Assembly: GCA_050739895.1 (NCBI GenBank)
Contig: JBOICK010000018.1
Coordinates: 1 to 64,000, forward strand
From: Stenotrophobium sp050739895
Lineage (GTDB): Bacteria > Pseudomonadota > Gammaproteobacteria > Nevskiales > Nevskiaceae
Direction: 5' to 3'
Length of the DNA: 64,000 nt
Position 1 is the first letter of the stretch, and every line of letters begins with the position of its first letter. Shown piece after piece: positions 43,148-51,834 of the stretch. The notes under the pieces are model-generated. The model was given only the letters and a program-made list of their open reading frames with translations, was not told where the DNA came from and ran no database searches. Position numbers and translations under genes: made by a program.

Positions 43148-44395
43148 ATGCGATTGCCCTACGAAATCTTCACCGGCCTGCGCTATACCCGCGCCAAGCG
43201 CCGCAACCACTTCATCTCGTTCATTTCGCTGGCGTCGATGCTTGGCATCGCGATTGGCGTGATGGCGCTGATCACCGTGCTGTCGGTGATGAACGGCTTC
43301 GATCGCGAGTTGCGCAGCCGCATCCTCGGCATGGCCGCGCACGCGACCATCTCCGCGGTCAGCGGCGGCATGGACGACTGGCAATACGCTGCCGGTGTGG
43401 CCGCCAAGAACAAGGCAATCGAAGCCAGCGCGCCGTATATCGAAGGCGAGGGCATGCTCAAGTCCGGCGGCGAGTTGTCCGGCACCTTGTTGCGCGGCAT
43501 CCTGCCGGCGCAGGAGGAAAAGGTCGATGAGATCGGCACTCACATGAAGCAGGGCCGGCTGGAAAGCCTCGCAGCCGGAAGCTACAACATCGTTCTGGGC
43601 AACGAACTGGCGCGTGCGCTGGGCGTGGATGTCGGCGACAACGTCGACCTGATGATTCCGCAGGCCAGTATCACGCCCGCCGGCGTGCTGCCGCGCTTCC
43701 GGCGTTTTCACGTCAGCGGCATCTTCTCGATCGGCATGTACGAATACGACCGCAACCTGGTGCTGATCAATCTCACCGACGCCGCCACGCTGCTGCGCAT
43801 GCCGGGGCAAGTGACCGGGGTGCGCCTGAAACTGTATGACCTCGACCGCGCGCCAGAAGTGGCGCGTGAGCTGGCGCAGCAACTGCCCGGCATCTACTAC
43901 GTGCAGGATTGGACCCGCAGCCACGTCAATTTTTTCCGCGCGGTGAAAACCGAAAAGATGGTGATGTTCATCATCCTGTCGCTGATTGTCGGCGTTGCCG
44001 CGTTCAACATCGTTAGCACGCTGGTGATGGTGGTGCAGGACAAGCAGTCGGATATCGCGATCCTGCGCACGCTCGGCGCCAGCCCGCGCTCGATCATGGG
44101 CATCTTCATGGTGCAGGGTTCGATCATCGGCGTGATCGGCACGCTGTTCGGCGTGATCGGCGGCGTGCTGCTGGCGCTCAACGTCGAGAAGCTGGTGCCG
44201 CTGCTGGAGGCGCTGACCGGGCACCAGTTCCTGTCGCCGGATGTCTACTACATCAGCGACCTGCCTTCGCAACTGGAGATGGTCGACGTGATCCGCATCA
44301 GCCTGCTGTCGCTGGCGCTGGGCCTGTTCTCGACGATCTATCCCGCCTGGCGCGCCTCGCGCGTGCAGCCGGCGGAGGCGCTGCGTTATGAATGA
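43148..44395 (+). CDS. lolC: LolC/LolE-type lipoprotein-releasing ABC transporter permease
   Basis: 415 residues from the Met at 43148. MacB/FtsX-type architecture: N-terminal helix (FISLASMLGIAIGVMALITV), a large periplasmic domain (~45-270), then three helices (MFIILSLIVGVAAFNIVSTL; GVIGTLFGVIGGVLLA; ISLLSLALGLFSTIY). Lol motif QDWTRSHVNFFRAVKTEKMV. Releases lipoproteins from the inner membrane to LolA. Only one permease gene precedes lolD. The second (LolE) is either elsewhere, or the single protein acts as a homodimer, as in LolDF systems (inference). Confidence 0.88.
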   Translation: MRLPYEIFTGLRYTRAKRRNHFISFISLASMLGIAIGVMALITVLSVMNGFDRELRSRILGMAAHATISAVSGGMDDWQYAAGVAAKNKAIEASAPYIEGEGMLKSGGELSGTLLRGILPAQEEKVDEIGTHMKQGRLESLAAGSYNIVLGNELARALGVDVGDNVDLMIPQASITPAGVLPRFRRFHVSGIFSIGMYEYDRNLVLINLTDAATLLRMPGQVTGVRLKLYDLDRAPEVARELAQQLPGIYYVQDWTRSHVNFFRAVKTEKMVMFIILSLIVGVAAFNIVSTLVMVVQDKQSDIAILRTLGASPRSIMGIFMVQGSIIGVIGTLFGVIGGVLLALNVEKLVPLLEALTGHQFLSPDVYYISDLPSQLEMVDVIRISLLSLALGLFSTIYPAWRASRVQPAEALRYE

Positions 44396-45077
44396 TGTGA
44401 TTCTCAAAGCTGCCGGCGTCTCCAAGACCTTCGACGATGGCCGCCTGCATCTGGACGTACTGGTCGGTGTGGATCTGGAAGTCGCCAAGGGCGAGTGCAT
44501 CGCCATTGTCGGTGCCTCCGGTTCCGGCAAATCCACCCTGCTGCATCTGCTCGGCGGACTCGAAGCGCCGACCGCGGGCGAGGTCTGGGTCGCGGGCAGC
44601 CGCATGTCGGCGCTGTCGGATCAACAACGCGGCGAGTTGCGCAACCGCTCGTTGGGTTTCGTCTACCAGTTCCACCACCTGCTGCCGGAATTCACCGCGC
44701 TGGAAAACGTCGCGATGCCGCTGCTGATCCGGCGCATGCCGCGCGACGAGGCGTATGCGAAGGCTGGCGCTCTGCTTGCGCGCGTCGGTCTCGGCCAGCG
44801 CCTGCAGCACAAGCCGGGCGAACTCTCCGGCGGCGAGCGCCAGCGCGCAGCAGTCGCGCGTGCGCTGGTGACGCGGCCGGCCTGTGTGCTCGCCAACGAG
44901 CCCACCGGCAACCTCGATGCGAAAACCGCCGGCACGGTGTTCGAGCTGATGCTCGAACTCAATCGCGAACTCGGGACCAGCCTGATCGTGGTCACCCACG
45001 ACCTCAAGCTGGCGGCGCGCATGGAGCGCGTGCTGACGCTGGAATCGGGGCAGATCAGGAATGCCGTAGCGGCCTGA
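44388..45077 (+). CDS. lolD: LolD lipoprotein-releasing ABC ATPase
   Basis: 229 residues. Walker A GASGSGKST, Q-loop YQFHHLLPEF, signature LSGGERQRAAVARAL, H-loop VVTHDL. Walker B reads CVLANEPTGNLD, with Asn (codon AAC) where LolD proteins usually have Asp before the catalytic Glu. Energises the lolC-type permease; the genes overlap by 8 bp. Otherwise full-length and normal. Confidence 0.92.
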   Translation: MNDVILKAAGVSKTFDDGRLHLDVLVGVDLEVAKGECIAIVGASGSGKSTLLHLLGGLEAPTAGEVWVAGSRMSALSDQQRGELRNRSLGFVYQFHHLLPEFTALENVAMPLLIRRMPRDEAYAKAGALLARVGLGQRLQHKPGELSGGERQRAAVARALVTRPACVLANEPTGNLDAKTAGTVFELMLELNRELGTSLIVVTHDLKLAARMERVLTLESGQIRNAVAA

Positions 45078-45121
45078 ACGGCCGCGCTGCGCAGGCAGCG
45101 GATTTGGTTTAGCGTTGCGCC

Positions 45122-47650
45122 ATGAACCTGTGGCAGATCCTCGCCTTCACTGTTGGCATTCTTGCCGTCTGCGCCATGCCTGCGCTGCCGACGTTGCCTG
45201 TGCTGACGATGCTCGCGGTGCCCGCGCTGCTGTCGTGGCGCGGACGCGCGCTCTACGCGATGGCACTGCTGGGCGTGCTGGTGACGGTGCTGCGCGGGCA
45301 GGGTCTGCTTGATCAGCAGTGGCCGGCGGCACGTTATGGCGAGACGCAGTGGGTGCAGGGTCATGTTGCCTCGCTGCCACAGCAAAGCCGCATGAGCGCG
45401 CGCGGAGAACCCGACGGCGATGCGGCTGCCAACTGGCAGTTCCTGTTCGAACCCGGCGGGCCTGGTGCCAGTGATTTTCCAAAACGTATCCGTGCGTCCT
45501 GGTATCGCACCGACCAGGTGCCGAAGGGCGGCGACTGCTGGCGCCTGCAATTGCGCCTGCGCACGCCGCATGGTTCGCTCAACCCCGGCGCCTTCGATTA
45601 CGAGGGCTGGCTGCTGCGCGAAGGCATCGGCGCGACCGCGACGGTGCGTGACGCACAAGCTTGCGACGGGAATGGAGCCCAAGTGCCGCGAGGCGGCAAG
45701 GACGCCGAGCTCCGAGTGGCCGCCGGGCAGGACGCCCAAGTGCCGCGAGGCGGCAAGGATGCCGGGCTCCGAGCGGCCGACAGGCAGGACGCCCAAGTGC
45801 CGCGAGGCGGCAAGGATGCCGGGCCCCGAGTGGCCGACGGCGGCAACGGTTACGTGCTGCTGAAACTGCGCCAGCGGCTGGTGGATCGCCTGCGCGCCGA
45901 GCTGCCGGATCACCCGGCGGCGGGGCTATATGCGGCGCTGACCCTGGGCGATACCTCTGGCATCACGACCGCCGACTGGGACCTGTTCCGCATGACCGGC
46001 ACCAGCCACCTGGCGGCGATTTCCGGTCTGCACCTGGGCATCGTCGCCGGCTTTGCCTTCTTCCTTGGACGCTGGCTGTGGGCGCTGTGGCCGCGGCTGT
46101 GCCTGTGGCTGCCGGCGCAGAAGGCCGGCACGCTGTTTTCGCTGCTGGTCGCGTTCATCTATGCCCTGCTCGCCGGCCTGCAGCCGCCGATCCTGCGTGC
46201 CCTGCTGATGCTGTCGTTTGCGGCGCTGGCATTGTGGTCGGGACGCGTCAACCGGGTCGCGCCGGCGCTGGTGCTGGCGCTGGGCCTGATCCTGCTGCTG
46301 GATCCGCTGGCGGCGCTGCGCCCCGGCCTGTGGCTGTCATTCTGCGCGGTGGCGGCGATCTTCTACGTGATGATGAATCGTCTGCGCCCGCCCGGATGGC
46401 TCGCCGGGCTGCTGCTGGTACAACTCATGCTCAGCTTGGCGCTGGCGCCGTTGACGCTGTATTTCTTCCAGGGCATGTCGTGGATTTCGCCGGCAGTGAA
46501 CCTGCTGGCGGTGCCGTTGTTCAGCCTGTTGATGCCATTTCTGCTGCTGGGGCTGCTGCTCGGTTGGCTATGGCCCTGGGCCGGGGTGCCGCTGACGCGG
46601 CTCTGTGCGCAGGTCCTGCTGCTGGGCCACGATGCGCTGGCGTGGCTGTCGACGCATCTGCCCGCGGTCTGGGTTCCCGCCTGCGCTCCGGTCGCGGCGC
46701 TGCTGCTGGCGCTGTTTGGCACGGCGCTTTTATTCGTGCCGCGTGGCGTGCCGCTGCGGCCGCTGGGCCTGCTGTGTTTCCTGCCGCTGCTATTTCCGCC
46801 ACAGACCGGCCCGCGCGAAGGTTTCACGCTGACCGCGCTGGACGTGGGGCAGGGTTTGTCGGTGGTGGTGCGCACTGCGCATCACACGCTGCTCTACGAC
46901 ACCGGGCCGGCGTTCGATGACGGTTATGACTCGGGCTCATCGGTGGTCGCGCCTTACCTGTTGTCGCAGGGCGTCAGCCGCATCGACCTGATGATGATTT
47001 CGCATGCCGACAGGGATCACAGCGGTGGCGCGCCCGCGGTGCGACGACTGCTGGCGGTGGACGATGAACTCGGCGCGCTGACGCCGCATCCCTGCCACGA
47101 CGGTCAGCAATGGGAGTGGGACGGTGTAAGTTTCGAGGTGCTGCATCCGGATGACGGCGAATGGAACACCAACAACGGCGGCTGCGTGCTGCGCGTCGAG
47201 GCCGGCCCGTACGCCGCGCTGCTGCCGGCCGATATCCAGAAGCCCGCCGAGCGCCGCCTGCTGGCCGAGAAGCTCACCAGCCTGCAGGCCGATGTGTTGC
47301 TGGCGCCGCATCACGGCAGCAAGACCTCCTCCACCGAGGATTTCATCGATGCGGTGCAGCCGCGCATCGTGATTCACAGCGCCGCCTGGCACAGCCAGTT
47401 CCACCATCCGCATCCGTCGGTGGTGGCGCGCTATGCGGCGGCGGGTGCGCGGCAATATGTCACCGGCGTCGGCGGTGCGCTGGATTTGCAGATCACCGAG
47501 CGCGGCGTTTCGGAAGTCAGCTCATGGCGCGGCGCACACCAGCATTTCTGGAATCCATCGCCGGAATTGCTGGCGCAAGGGCAATACGCTGTGATGATGA
47601 TTGTGGAGGTTCCAGCCGCAGGGTCGGCTGTGCAAGAGCAGGATCGGTAA
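45122..47650 (+). CDS. comEC: ComEC/Rec2-type DNA internalisation protein with internal repeat insertion
   Basis: 842 residues. N-terminal helices and OB-like domain (~1-180), the competence membrane domain (~265-555; ALTLGDTSGITTADWDLFRM, ISGLHLGIVAGFAFFLG), and a C-terminal metallo-beta-lactamase domain (LDVGQGLSVVVRT, ISHADRDHSGG, LLAPHHGSKTSS). It forms the inner-membrane channel for transforming DNA. A 19-residue unit beginning AQVPRGGKDA occurs three times at residues ~186-241, in the soluble part before the channel. The pilin clusters and FimT-like proteins in this window would complement it in uptake. Confidence 0.9.
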   Translation: MNLWQILAFTVGILAVCAMPALPTLPVLTMLAVPALLSWRGRALYAMALLGVLVTVLRGQGLLDQQWPAARYGETQWVQGHVASLPQQSRMSARGEPDGDAAANWQFLFEPGGPGASDFPKRIRASWYRTDQVPKGGDCWRLQLRLRTPHGSLNPGAFDYEGWLLREGIGATATVRDAQACDGNGAQVPRGGKDAELRVAAGQDAQVPRGGKDAGLRAADRQDAQVPRGGKDAGPRVADGGNGYVLLKLRQRLVDRLRAELPDHPAAGLYAALTLGDTSGITTADWDLFRMTGTSHLAAISGLHLGIVAGFAFFLGRWLWALWPRLCLWLPAQKAGTLFSLLVAFIYALLAGLQPPILRALLMLSFAALALWSGRVNRVAPALVLALGLILLLDPLAALRPGLWLSFCAVAAIFYVMMNRLRPPGWLAGLLLVQLMLSLALAPLTLYFFQGMSWISPAVNLLAVPLFSLLMPFLLLGLLLGWLWPWAGVPLTRLCAQVLLLGHDALAWLSTHLPAVWVPACAPVAALLLALFGTALLFVPRGVPLRPLGLLCFLPLLFPPQTGPREGFTLTALDVGQGLSVVVRTAHHTLLYDTGPAFDDGYDSGSSVVAPYLLSQGVSRIDLMMISHADRDHSGGAPAVRRLLAVDDELGALTPHPCHDGQQWEWDGVSFEVLHPDDGEWNTNNGGCVLRVEAGPYAALLPADIQKPAERRLLAEKLTSLQADVLLAPHHGSKTSSTEDFIDAVQPRIVIHSAAWHSQFHHPHPSVVARYAAAGARQYVTGVGGALDLQITERGVSEVSSWRGAHQHFWNPSPELLAQGQYAVMMIVEVPAAGSAVQEQDR
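45677..45847 (+). repeat. 57-bp in-frame tandem repeat, three copies, inside comEC
   Basis: Units start at 45677, 45734 and 45791, each beginning GCCCAAGTGCCGCGAGGCGG. They encode AQVPRGGKDAELRVAAGQD-like 19-residue peptides. High identity between copies indicates recent amplification; unit length 57 keeps the frame. Confidence 0.85.
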
Positions 47651-47665
47651 CTGCAGCCCAAACCG

Positions 47666-47777
47666 CGCTCCGCTGTTGGCTTATGGTGAAAGAATGTTGT
47701 TATAAAATATAATACAATTATAATAATATATTATATAAAATAACATATATGCACGCAGTCCCGCCGATAGCGGGCGT
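47666..47777 (+). repeat. 112-bp AT-core inverted-end element, copy 5
   Basis: CCGCT at 47670, AGCGGG at 47769, again 99 bp apart. Core 47695-47750 is A/T-rich. Inner arms TGTTATA (47698) and AATAACA (47739) differ by one base pair from perfect. Right end reads ATAGCGGGCG instead of ACAGCGGGTG. Lies in a convergent gap, 15 bp after the comEC stop. Confidence 0.8.
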
Positions 47778-47816
47778 TGAATGAAGTGGCGAACCGGCCG
47801 CTTAACACGTTCAGGG

Positions 47817-49781
47817 TTACGGAATTTCTCGTATCAGGTGATCCACCGCCAAGCGCAAGGCTTGCTGCGCCGCGTGTTCAGCCCCACCGAAATAGCGCAG
47901 GTGCAGATAGGCGTCCAGCACGTTTTGCATGGAGGCTTGCAGTGACGGCTGGCAGGCGATGACGCGGGCCGCGAAATCCTGCGGACCTTCGTGCGGCGCC
48001 TGTTGCAATCCGAGTTTTCGCAGTGGCCGGACGGCACGCTGCCACAGGCGCAGTGCGCGGTCGGTGCTTTGCACCGGCGCGAACTGGCGCAGCAACAGCA
48101 GGCCGACGGCGGAGAGCATCAGCGTGATCGCGACGGTGAGCACGAGAATCATGTCGCTCCAGTCGCTGATGCCGAAGCGGCTCAGAAAATCGGCCTGCAG
48201 TTGCGGGCCGTAGGCCAGTACCCAGCGGTTCCAGCGATCATTGGCCCAGTCCCAGCGTGCGCTGAGTTGCAGCCAGACCTGCGAGCGGCGTTCGAGAAAA
48301 CCGGGCAGGCCGTTGGCCGCCGTCAGGGCCGCGGCCAGGCCTGCCTCGACCCGGTTGGGCGCAACCGCGGCGGTGGGATCGACGCGCACCCAGCCCTGGC
48401 CGGCCAGCCAGACTTCGCTCCAGGCATGCGCGTCGTACTGGTGGATGACGTAGTAATCGCCGTAGGCATTTTTTTCGCCGCCCTGATAGCCGGTGACAAC
48501 GCGCGCGGGAATGCCGGCGGCGCGCATCAGGAAGGTGAAGCTGCTGGCGTAGTGTTCGCAGAAACCGCGGCGTGTATCGAACAGGAATTCATCAACGCTG
48601 TTGGCGCCGAGTTTAGGCGGGTGCAGGGTGTAGTAGAACGCTTCGCCGCGGTACATCGCCAGCGCCGCGCGCACGATCTGCGCGTCGTCCAGACCCTTGC
48701 TGCGCCATTGCGCTGCGAGCGCGCGGCTGCGCGGGTCGGCGCCGGGCGGCAATTGCAGCATGATTTTGCGCTGGAGCGGGTCAAGCGACGGCTGCAGCTG
48801 GTAATGCAGATAGGAGCGCAGGTGGTACAGGGCGCGATCACGCAGCGGCTTGTCGGCCAGCAACTGGTCGGCGGCATGCAGCGACGTGGCAGCTGGCAGC
48901 CCGGTCGACGCAGGCAGGTCCAGCGCGAAAATCCAGCGCTGCTGGGTCGGTTCGAGGGTGATTTCGTAGCTCACCGGCGCGCCGCTGACTTGCGCGGCTT
49001 CAGCCGGCATCATTCCGGGCTCGATGCGTGGTTTCCAGCCGCGGCCATCGAAGTGATCGAACACCGGGCCGCGCCAGTAGCGCTGCTCCGGCGGTGGTGC
49101 GACGCCGTTGAAACGCACGCGGAAAGCCACGGCATTGGACAGGATCAGGTTCTCGATATCGCCCGGCATCATGCTGTCGGAGGGTCCGCTGCGCTGCGCG
49201 CCGCTATCCGAAGGCAGGCCCCACAGCGGGCCCGGTATGCGCGGGAACAGGATGAACATGACCACCATCAGCGGCAGCGCTTGCGCCACCATGATGACCG
49301 CACGGCGCAGCAGCGGACGCACGGGCAGTGCGGTGCCGGGATGATTACAGTCCATCAGCAACGCGGTGATGGCGACGGCGCAGACCAGCAGGTAGGCGAT
49401 CGTCCACAATTCCTGCGAGAACAGGAAGTGCGTGACCAGGATGAAATACATCAGCAGCACCACAATCATCACGTCGCGGCGCGCACGCATTTCCAGCAGC
49501 TTGAGCGCCGCCATCACGCACAGCAGCGCGGTGCCGGCGCTTTGGCCGGAAATGCTGTGGTAGCTGGCGTAGACGCCGGCACAGGCGGCGAAGGCCAGCG
49601 CCGCGCGCGGCAGCATCGTCGGCAGACGCCACTGCCGCAGTTCGACCAGCACGCGCCAGGCCATCGTGGTGATGATGAGCAGGATTTCCCAGACCGGCAG
49701 ATGCGTCGCATGCGGCGCCAGCACCAGCGCCAGCACCGCGATCAGGCGCAGCAGGCTGTCGCGGCTCAGGTAGTCGGTCAT
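47817..49781 (-). CDS. Transglutaminase-like membrane protein (TgpA type)
   Basis: 654 residues from the Met at 49781, overlapping the DUF58 stop. Five or six N-terminal membrane helices (~1-195), a periplasmic transglutaminase core with Cys in RRGFCEHYASSFTFLMRAAG, His in YDAHAWSEVWL and Asp in WVRVDPTAA, then a further helix (ILVLTVAITLMLSAVGLLLL) and a cytosolic tail with DUF4129-like helices. Matches TgpA of Pseudomonas. Acts with the adjacent DUF58 and MoxR proteins. Confidence 0.85.
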   Translation of the reverse strand: MTDYLSRDSLLRLIAVLALVLAPHATHLPVWEILLIITTMAWRVLVELRQWRLPTMLPRAALAFAACAGVYASYHSISGQSAGTALLCVMAALKLLEMRARRDVMIVVLLMYFILVTHFLFSQELWTIAYLLVCAVAITALLMDCNHPGTALPVRPLLRRAVIMVAQALPLMVVMFILFPRIPGPLWGLPSDSGAQRSGPSDSMMPGDIENLILSNAVAFRVRFNGVAPPPEQRYWRGPVFDHFDGRGWKPRIEPGMMPAEAAQVSGAPVSYEITLEPTQQRWIFALDLPASTGLPAATSLHAADQLLADKPLRDRALYHLRSYLHYQLQPSLDPLQRKIMLQLPPGADPRSRALAAQWRSKGLDDAQIVRAALAMYRGEAFYYTLHPPKLGANSVDEFLFDTRRGFCEHYASSFTFLMRAAGIPARVVTGYQGGEKNAYGDYYVIHQYDAHAWSEVWLAGQGWVRVDPTAAVAPNRVEAGLAAALTAANGLPGFLERRSQVWLQLSARWDWANDRWNRWVLAYGPQLQADFLSRFGISDWSDMILVLTVAITLMLSAVGLLLLRQFAPVQSTDRALRLWQRAVRPLRKLGLQQAPHEGPQDFAARVIACQPSLQASMQNVLDAYLHLRYFGGAEHAAQQALRLAVDHLIREIP

Positions 49782-50773
49782 GGCAGCCGGAACAGCGCCA
49801 GCGCCTTGAGGCACTGGTGCCGATGGGTTTGGCCTTGCGCGGGTGCGATCGCGGTGCCGGGCAGGCGCAGGCCGTAGGCATGCTGCTCGGCTTCTGCGTC
49901 GAGCACCCAGCGCGTCAGCTGCGATAGTCGCGCCTCGGTGTCGAGACCGGGCAGGCTGGACCAGTCCAGCCACAACGCCTGTTCCAGCGTTTCGGAGAAC
50001 TGCTTGACCATCGGCACTTGCAGCTTCGGCAGGCTTTTCCAGTGAATGCTGCGGGCGGTGTCGCCATGCTGGTAGTTGCGCAGTCCGGCAAATTCATCCT
50101 GGCCGTGGCGACCGCCCTCGGTATGGCCGCCGCTGCCGGCGGTGGACGGTGGAGACAGTCCGGGCGCCGCGGGCCGTGGATAAACCAGGCAGGCCATGTC
50201 CAGCTCGGCCCAGGTCCATGCGTGAAACAGGCCCAGCGGGAACTCGGTTGCAATGCTGAAGATGCCGCAAGGCAGCCAGCCGCGGTTGCTCGCGGGCAGG
50301 GTGAGGCGCAGCGGCGTCGCAGCCTGCGCGGGGATGTCGTTGATGACGGCATCGGCGTCCTGTTTGGGCCAGGACAGGGCGATGGCATAGCGATCCCGTC
50401 GTGCGGAATTTTCCACGCGTATTTCGAAATGTGCGATTTCGCCGGCGAATACCGGCGCGCTGCGACTGGCATGCAGTGCGATATTCACCAGATTGCCATG
50501 GGTGTGGTGCATGCACACCAGTCCCAGCCCCGCGAGCAGGAAGGACAGTGCGAAGGCCATGCTGTTGCTGTAGTTCATCGCGCCCAGCAGCATCACCAGC
50601 AGCATTGCCGCAAAGCCGTAGCCGAAGCGCGTCGGCACGATATAGACGCGGCGGCGGCCGATGACGATCGGGCCCGGCTGGCGCTTGACGCGCCTCAGCA
50701 CCCAGCGGTCGATGCGCTCCTGCGCGAAACGCAGGGGATGCAGGATGATCTTGAAAATCAGCCAGAAGCGCAT
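49778..50773 (-). CDS. DUF58 domain protein (first MoxR module)
   Basis: 331 residues. Two membrane helices near the N-terminus (YGFAAMLLVMLLGAMNYSNS and the FLLAGLGLVCM region), then DUF58 (GQDEFAGLRNYQHGDTARSI; HWKSLPKLQVPMVKQFSE). Forms an overlapping pair with the transglutaminase and follows moxR by 20 bp. DUF58 proteins are usually vWA-like partners of MoxR ATPases. Confidence 0.82.
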   Translation of the reverse strand: MRFWLIFKIILHPLRFAQERIDRWVLRRVKRQPGPIVIGRRRVYIVPTRFGYGFAAMLLVMLLGAMNYSNSMAFALSFLLAGLGLVCMHHTHGNLVNIALHASRSAPVFAGEIAHFEIRVENSARRDRYAIALSWPKQDADAVINDIPAQAATPLRLTLPASNRGWLPCGIFSIATEFPLGLFHAWTWAELDMACLVYPRPAAPGLSPPSTAGSGGHTEGGRHGQDEFAGLRNYQHGDTARSIHWKSLPKLQVPMVKQFSETLEQALWLDWSSLPGLDTEARLSQLTRWVLDAEAEQHAYGLRLPGTAIAPAQGQTHRHQCLKALALFRLP

Positions 50774-50793
50774 TGCGCTGGATTGTCTTGGTT

Positions 50794-51705
50794 TCAGGGA
50801 ATCGCGACCGCACGCAGGATGTCTTCCGCGGCCGGTGCGCCGGATTCGCGTTCGCTGGCGGCAACCAGGCGATGACTGGCGACGGCACCAAACACCGCCT
50901 GCACATCTTCCGGAATCACGCCGCTGCGTCCTTCGACCAGCGCCCAGGCCTGTGCCGCGCGGCGCAGCGCCAGTCCGGCGCGCGGCGACAGGCCTTGGCG
51001 CAGTCCGGCATGGCTGCGGGTGTGTGCCACCAGCGCCTGCAGGTAGTCCAGCAGCGCCGGCGAGGTGCGCACGGCTTGCGCCTGCTGCTGCAGGTCCAGC
51101 AACTTTTCAGGCGTGACTGCCGGCTGCACGGTTGCCAGCAGGTCGCGGCGTTCACGTTCCAGCAGCAGCGTGCGTTCCACCTCGGGCAGCGGGTAGCCCA
51201 GCGAGATGCGCATCAGGAAGCGGTCGAGCTGCGATTCCGGCAGCGGGAAGGTGCCGATCTGGTGCGCCGGATTCTGCGTGGCGATGACGTAGAACGGTTC
51301 CGGCAGCGGTCGCGTCTGGCCTTCGGCGGTGACTTGCCGTTCCTCCATCGCCTCCAGCAGCGCGGATTGCGTCTTCGGGCTGGCGCGGTTGACTTCGTCG
51401 GCCAGCACCAGTTGCGCAAAAATCGGTCCGGGATGAAAGCGGAAGCTGGCACTGTTCTGCTCAAAGATCGAGACGCCGAGGATATCTGCAGGTAGCAAGT
51501 CGCTGGTGAACTGCACGCGCTGGAACTTCAGGCCGAGCACGCGCGCCAGCGCCAGCGCCAGCGTGGTCTTGCCGACGCCGGGAATGTCCTCGATCAGCAG
51601 ATGGCCGCGCGCCAGCAGGCAGGCCAGCGCCAGTTTCAGCTGCGCCTCCTTGCCGAGAATGATCTGGTTGAGGCCGGCAAGGGCATTTTTGATGTCGGGG
51701 CTCAT
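50794..51705 (-). CDS. MoxR-type AAA+ ATPase (first module)
   Basis: 303 residues. Walker A GVGKTTLALALA, Walker B VLADEVNRASPKTQSALLEA, sensor ATQNPAHQIGTFPLPESQLD. Chaperone-like ATPase of MoxR family that pairs with vWA/DUF58 proteins. First gene of the minus-strand trio moxR-DUF58-transglutaminase. Confidence 0.9.
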   Translation of the reverse strand: MSPDIKNALAGLNQIILGKEAQLKLALACLLARGHLLIEDIPGVGKTTLALALARVLGLKFQRVQFTSDLLPADILGVSIFEQNSASFRFHPGPIFAQLVLADEVNRASPKTQSALLEAMEERQVTAEGQTRPLPEPFYVIATQNPAHQIGTFPLPESQLDRFLMRISLGYPLPEVERTLLLERERRDLLATVQPAVTPEKLLDLQQQAQAVRTSPALLDYLQALVAHTRSHAGLRQGLSPRAGLALRRAAQAWALVEGRSGVIPEDVQAVFGAVASHRLVAASERESGAPAAEDILRAVAIP

Positions 51706-51834
51706 GTTCTGGGTGTCTTGAAAATTAGCGGGTCAGTCTAATGGGTTGATGACCAGTGGTATGAATTTACCCGTCAGAAATCCTGATTGTTTGTTGCGAT
51801 GCAATAAAGGTTCCGCCAACATAGTGAAAGAGTT

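Noticed and set aside
45677..45847. CRISPR-like array
   Set aside because: The 57-bp units are directly adjacent without spacers, inside comEC and in frame; it is a coding tandem repeat.
47991..49877. 628-codon plus-strand frame opposite the transglutaminase gene
   Set aside because: Opposite a gene with an intact Cys-His-Asp triad and membrane helices; composition is Arg/His/Gln-rich noise.
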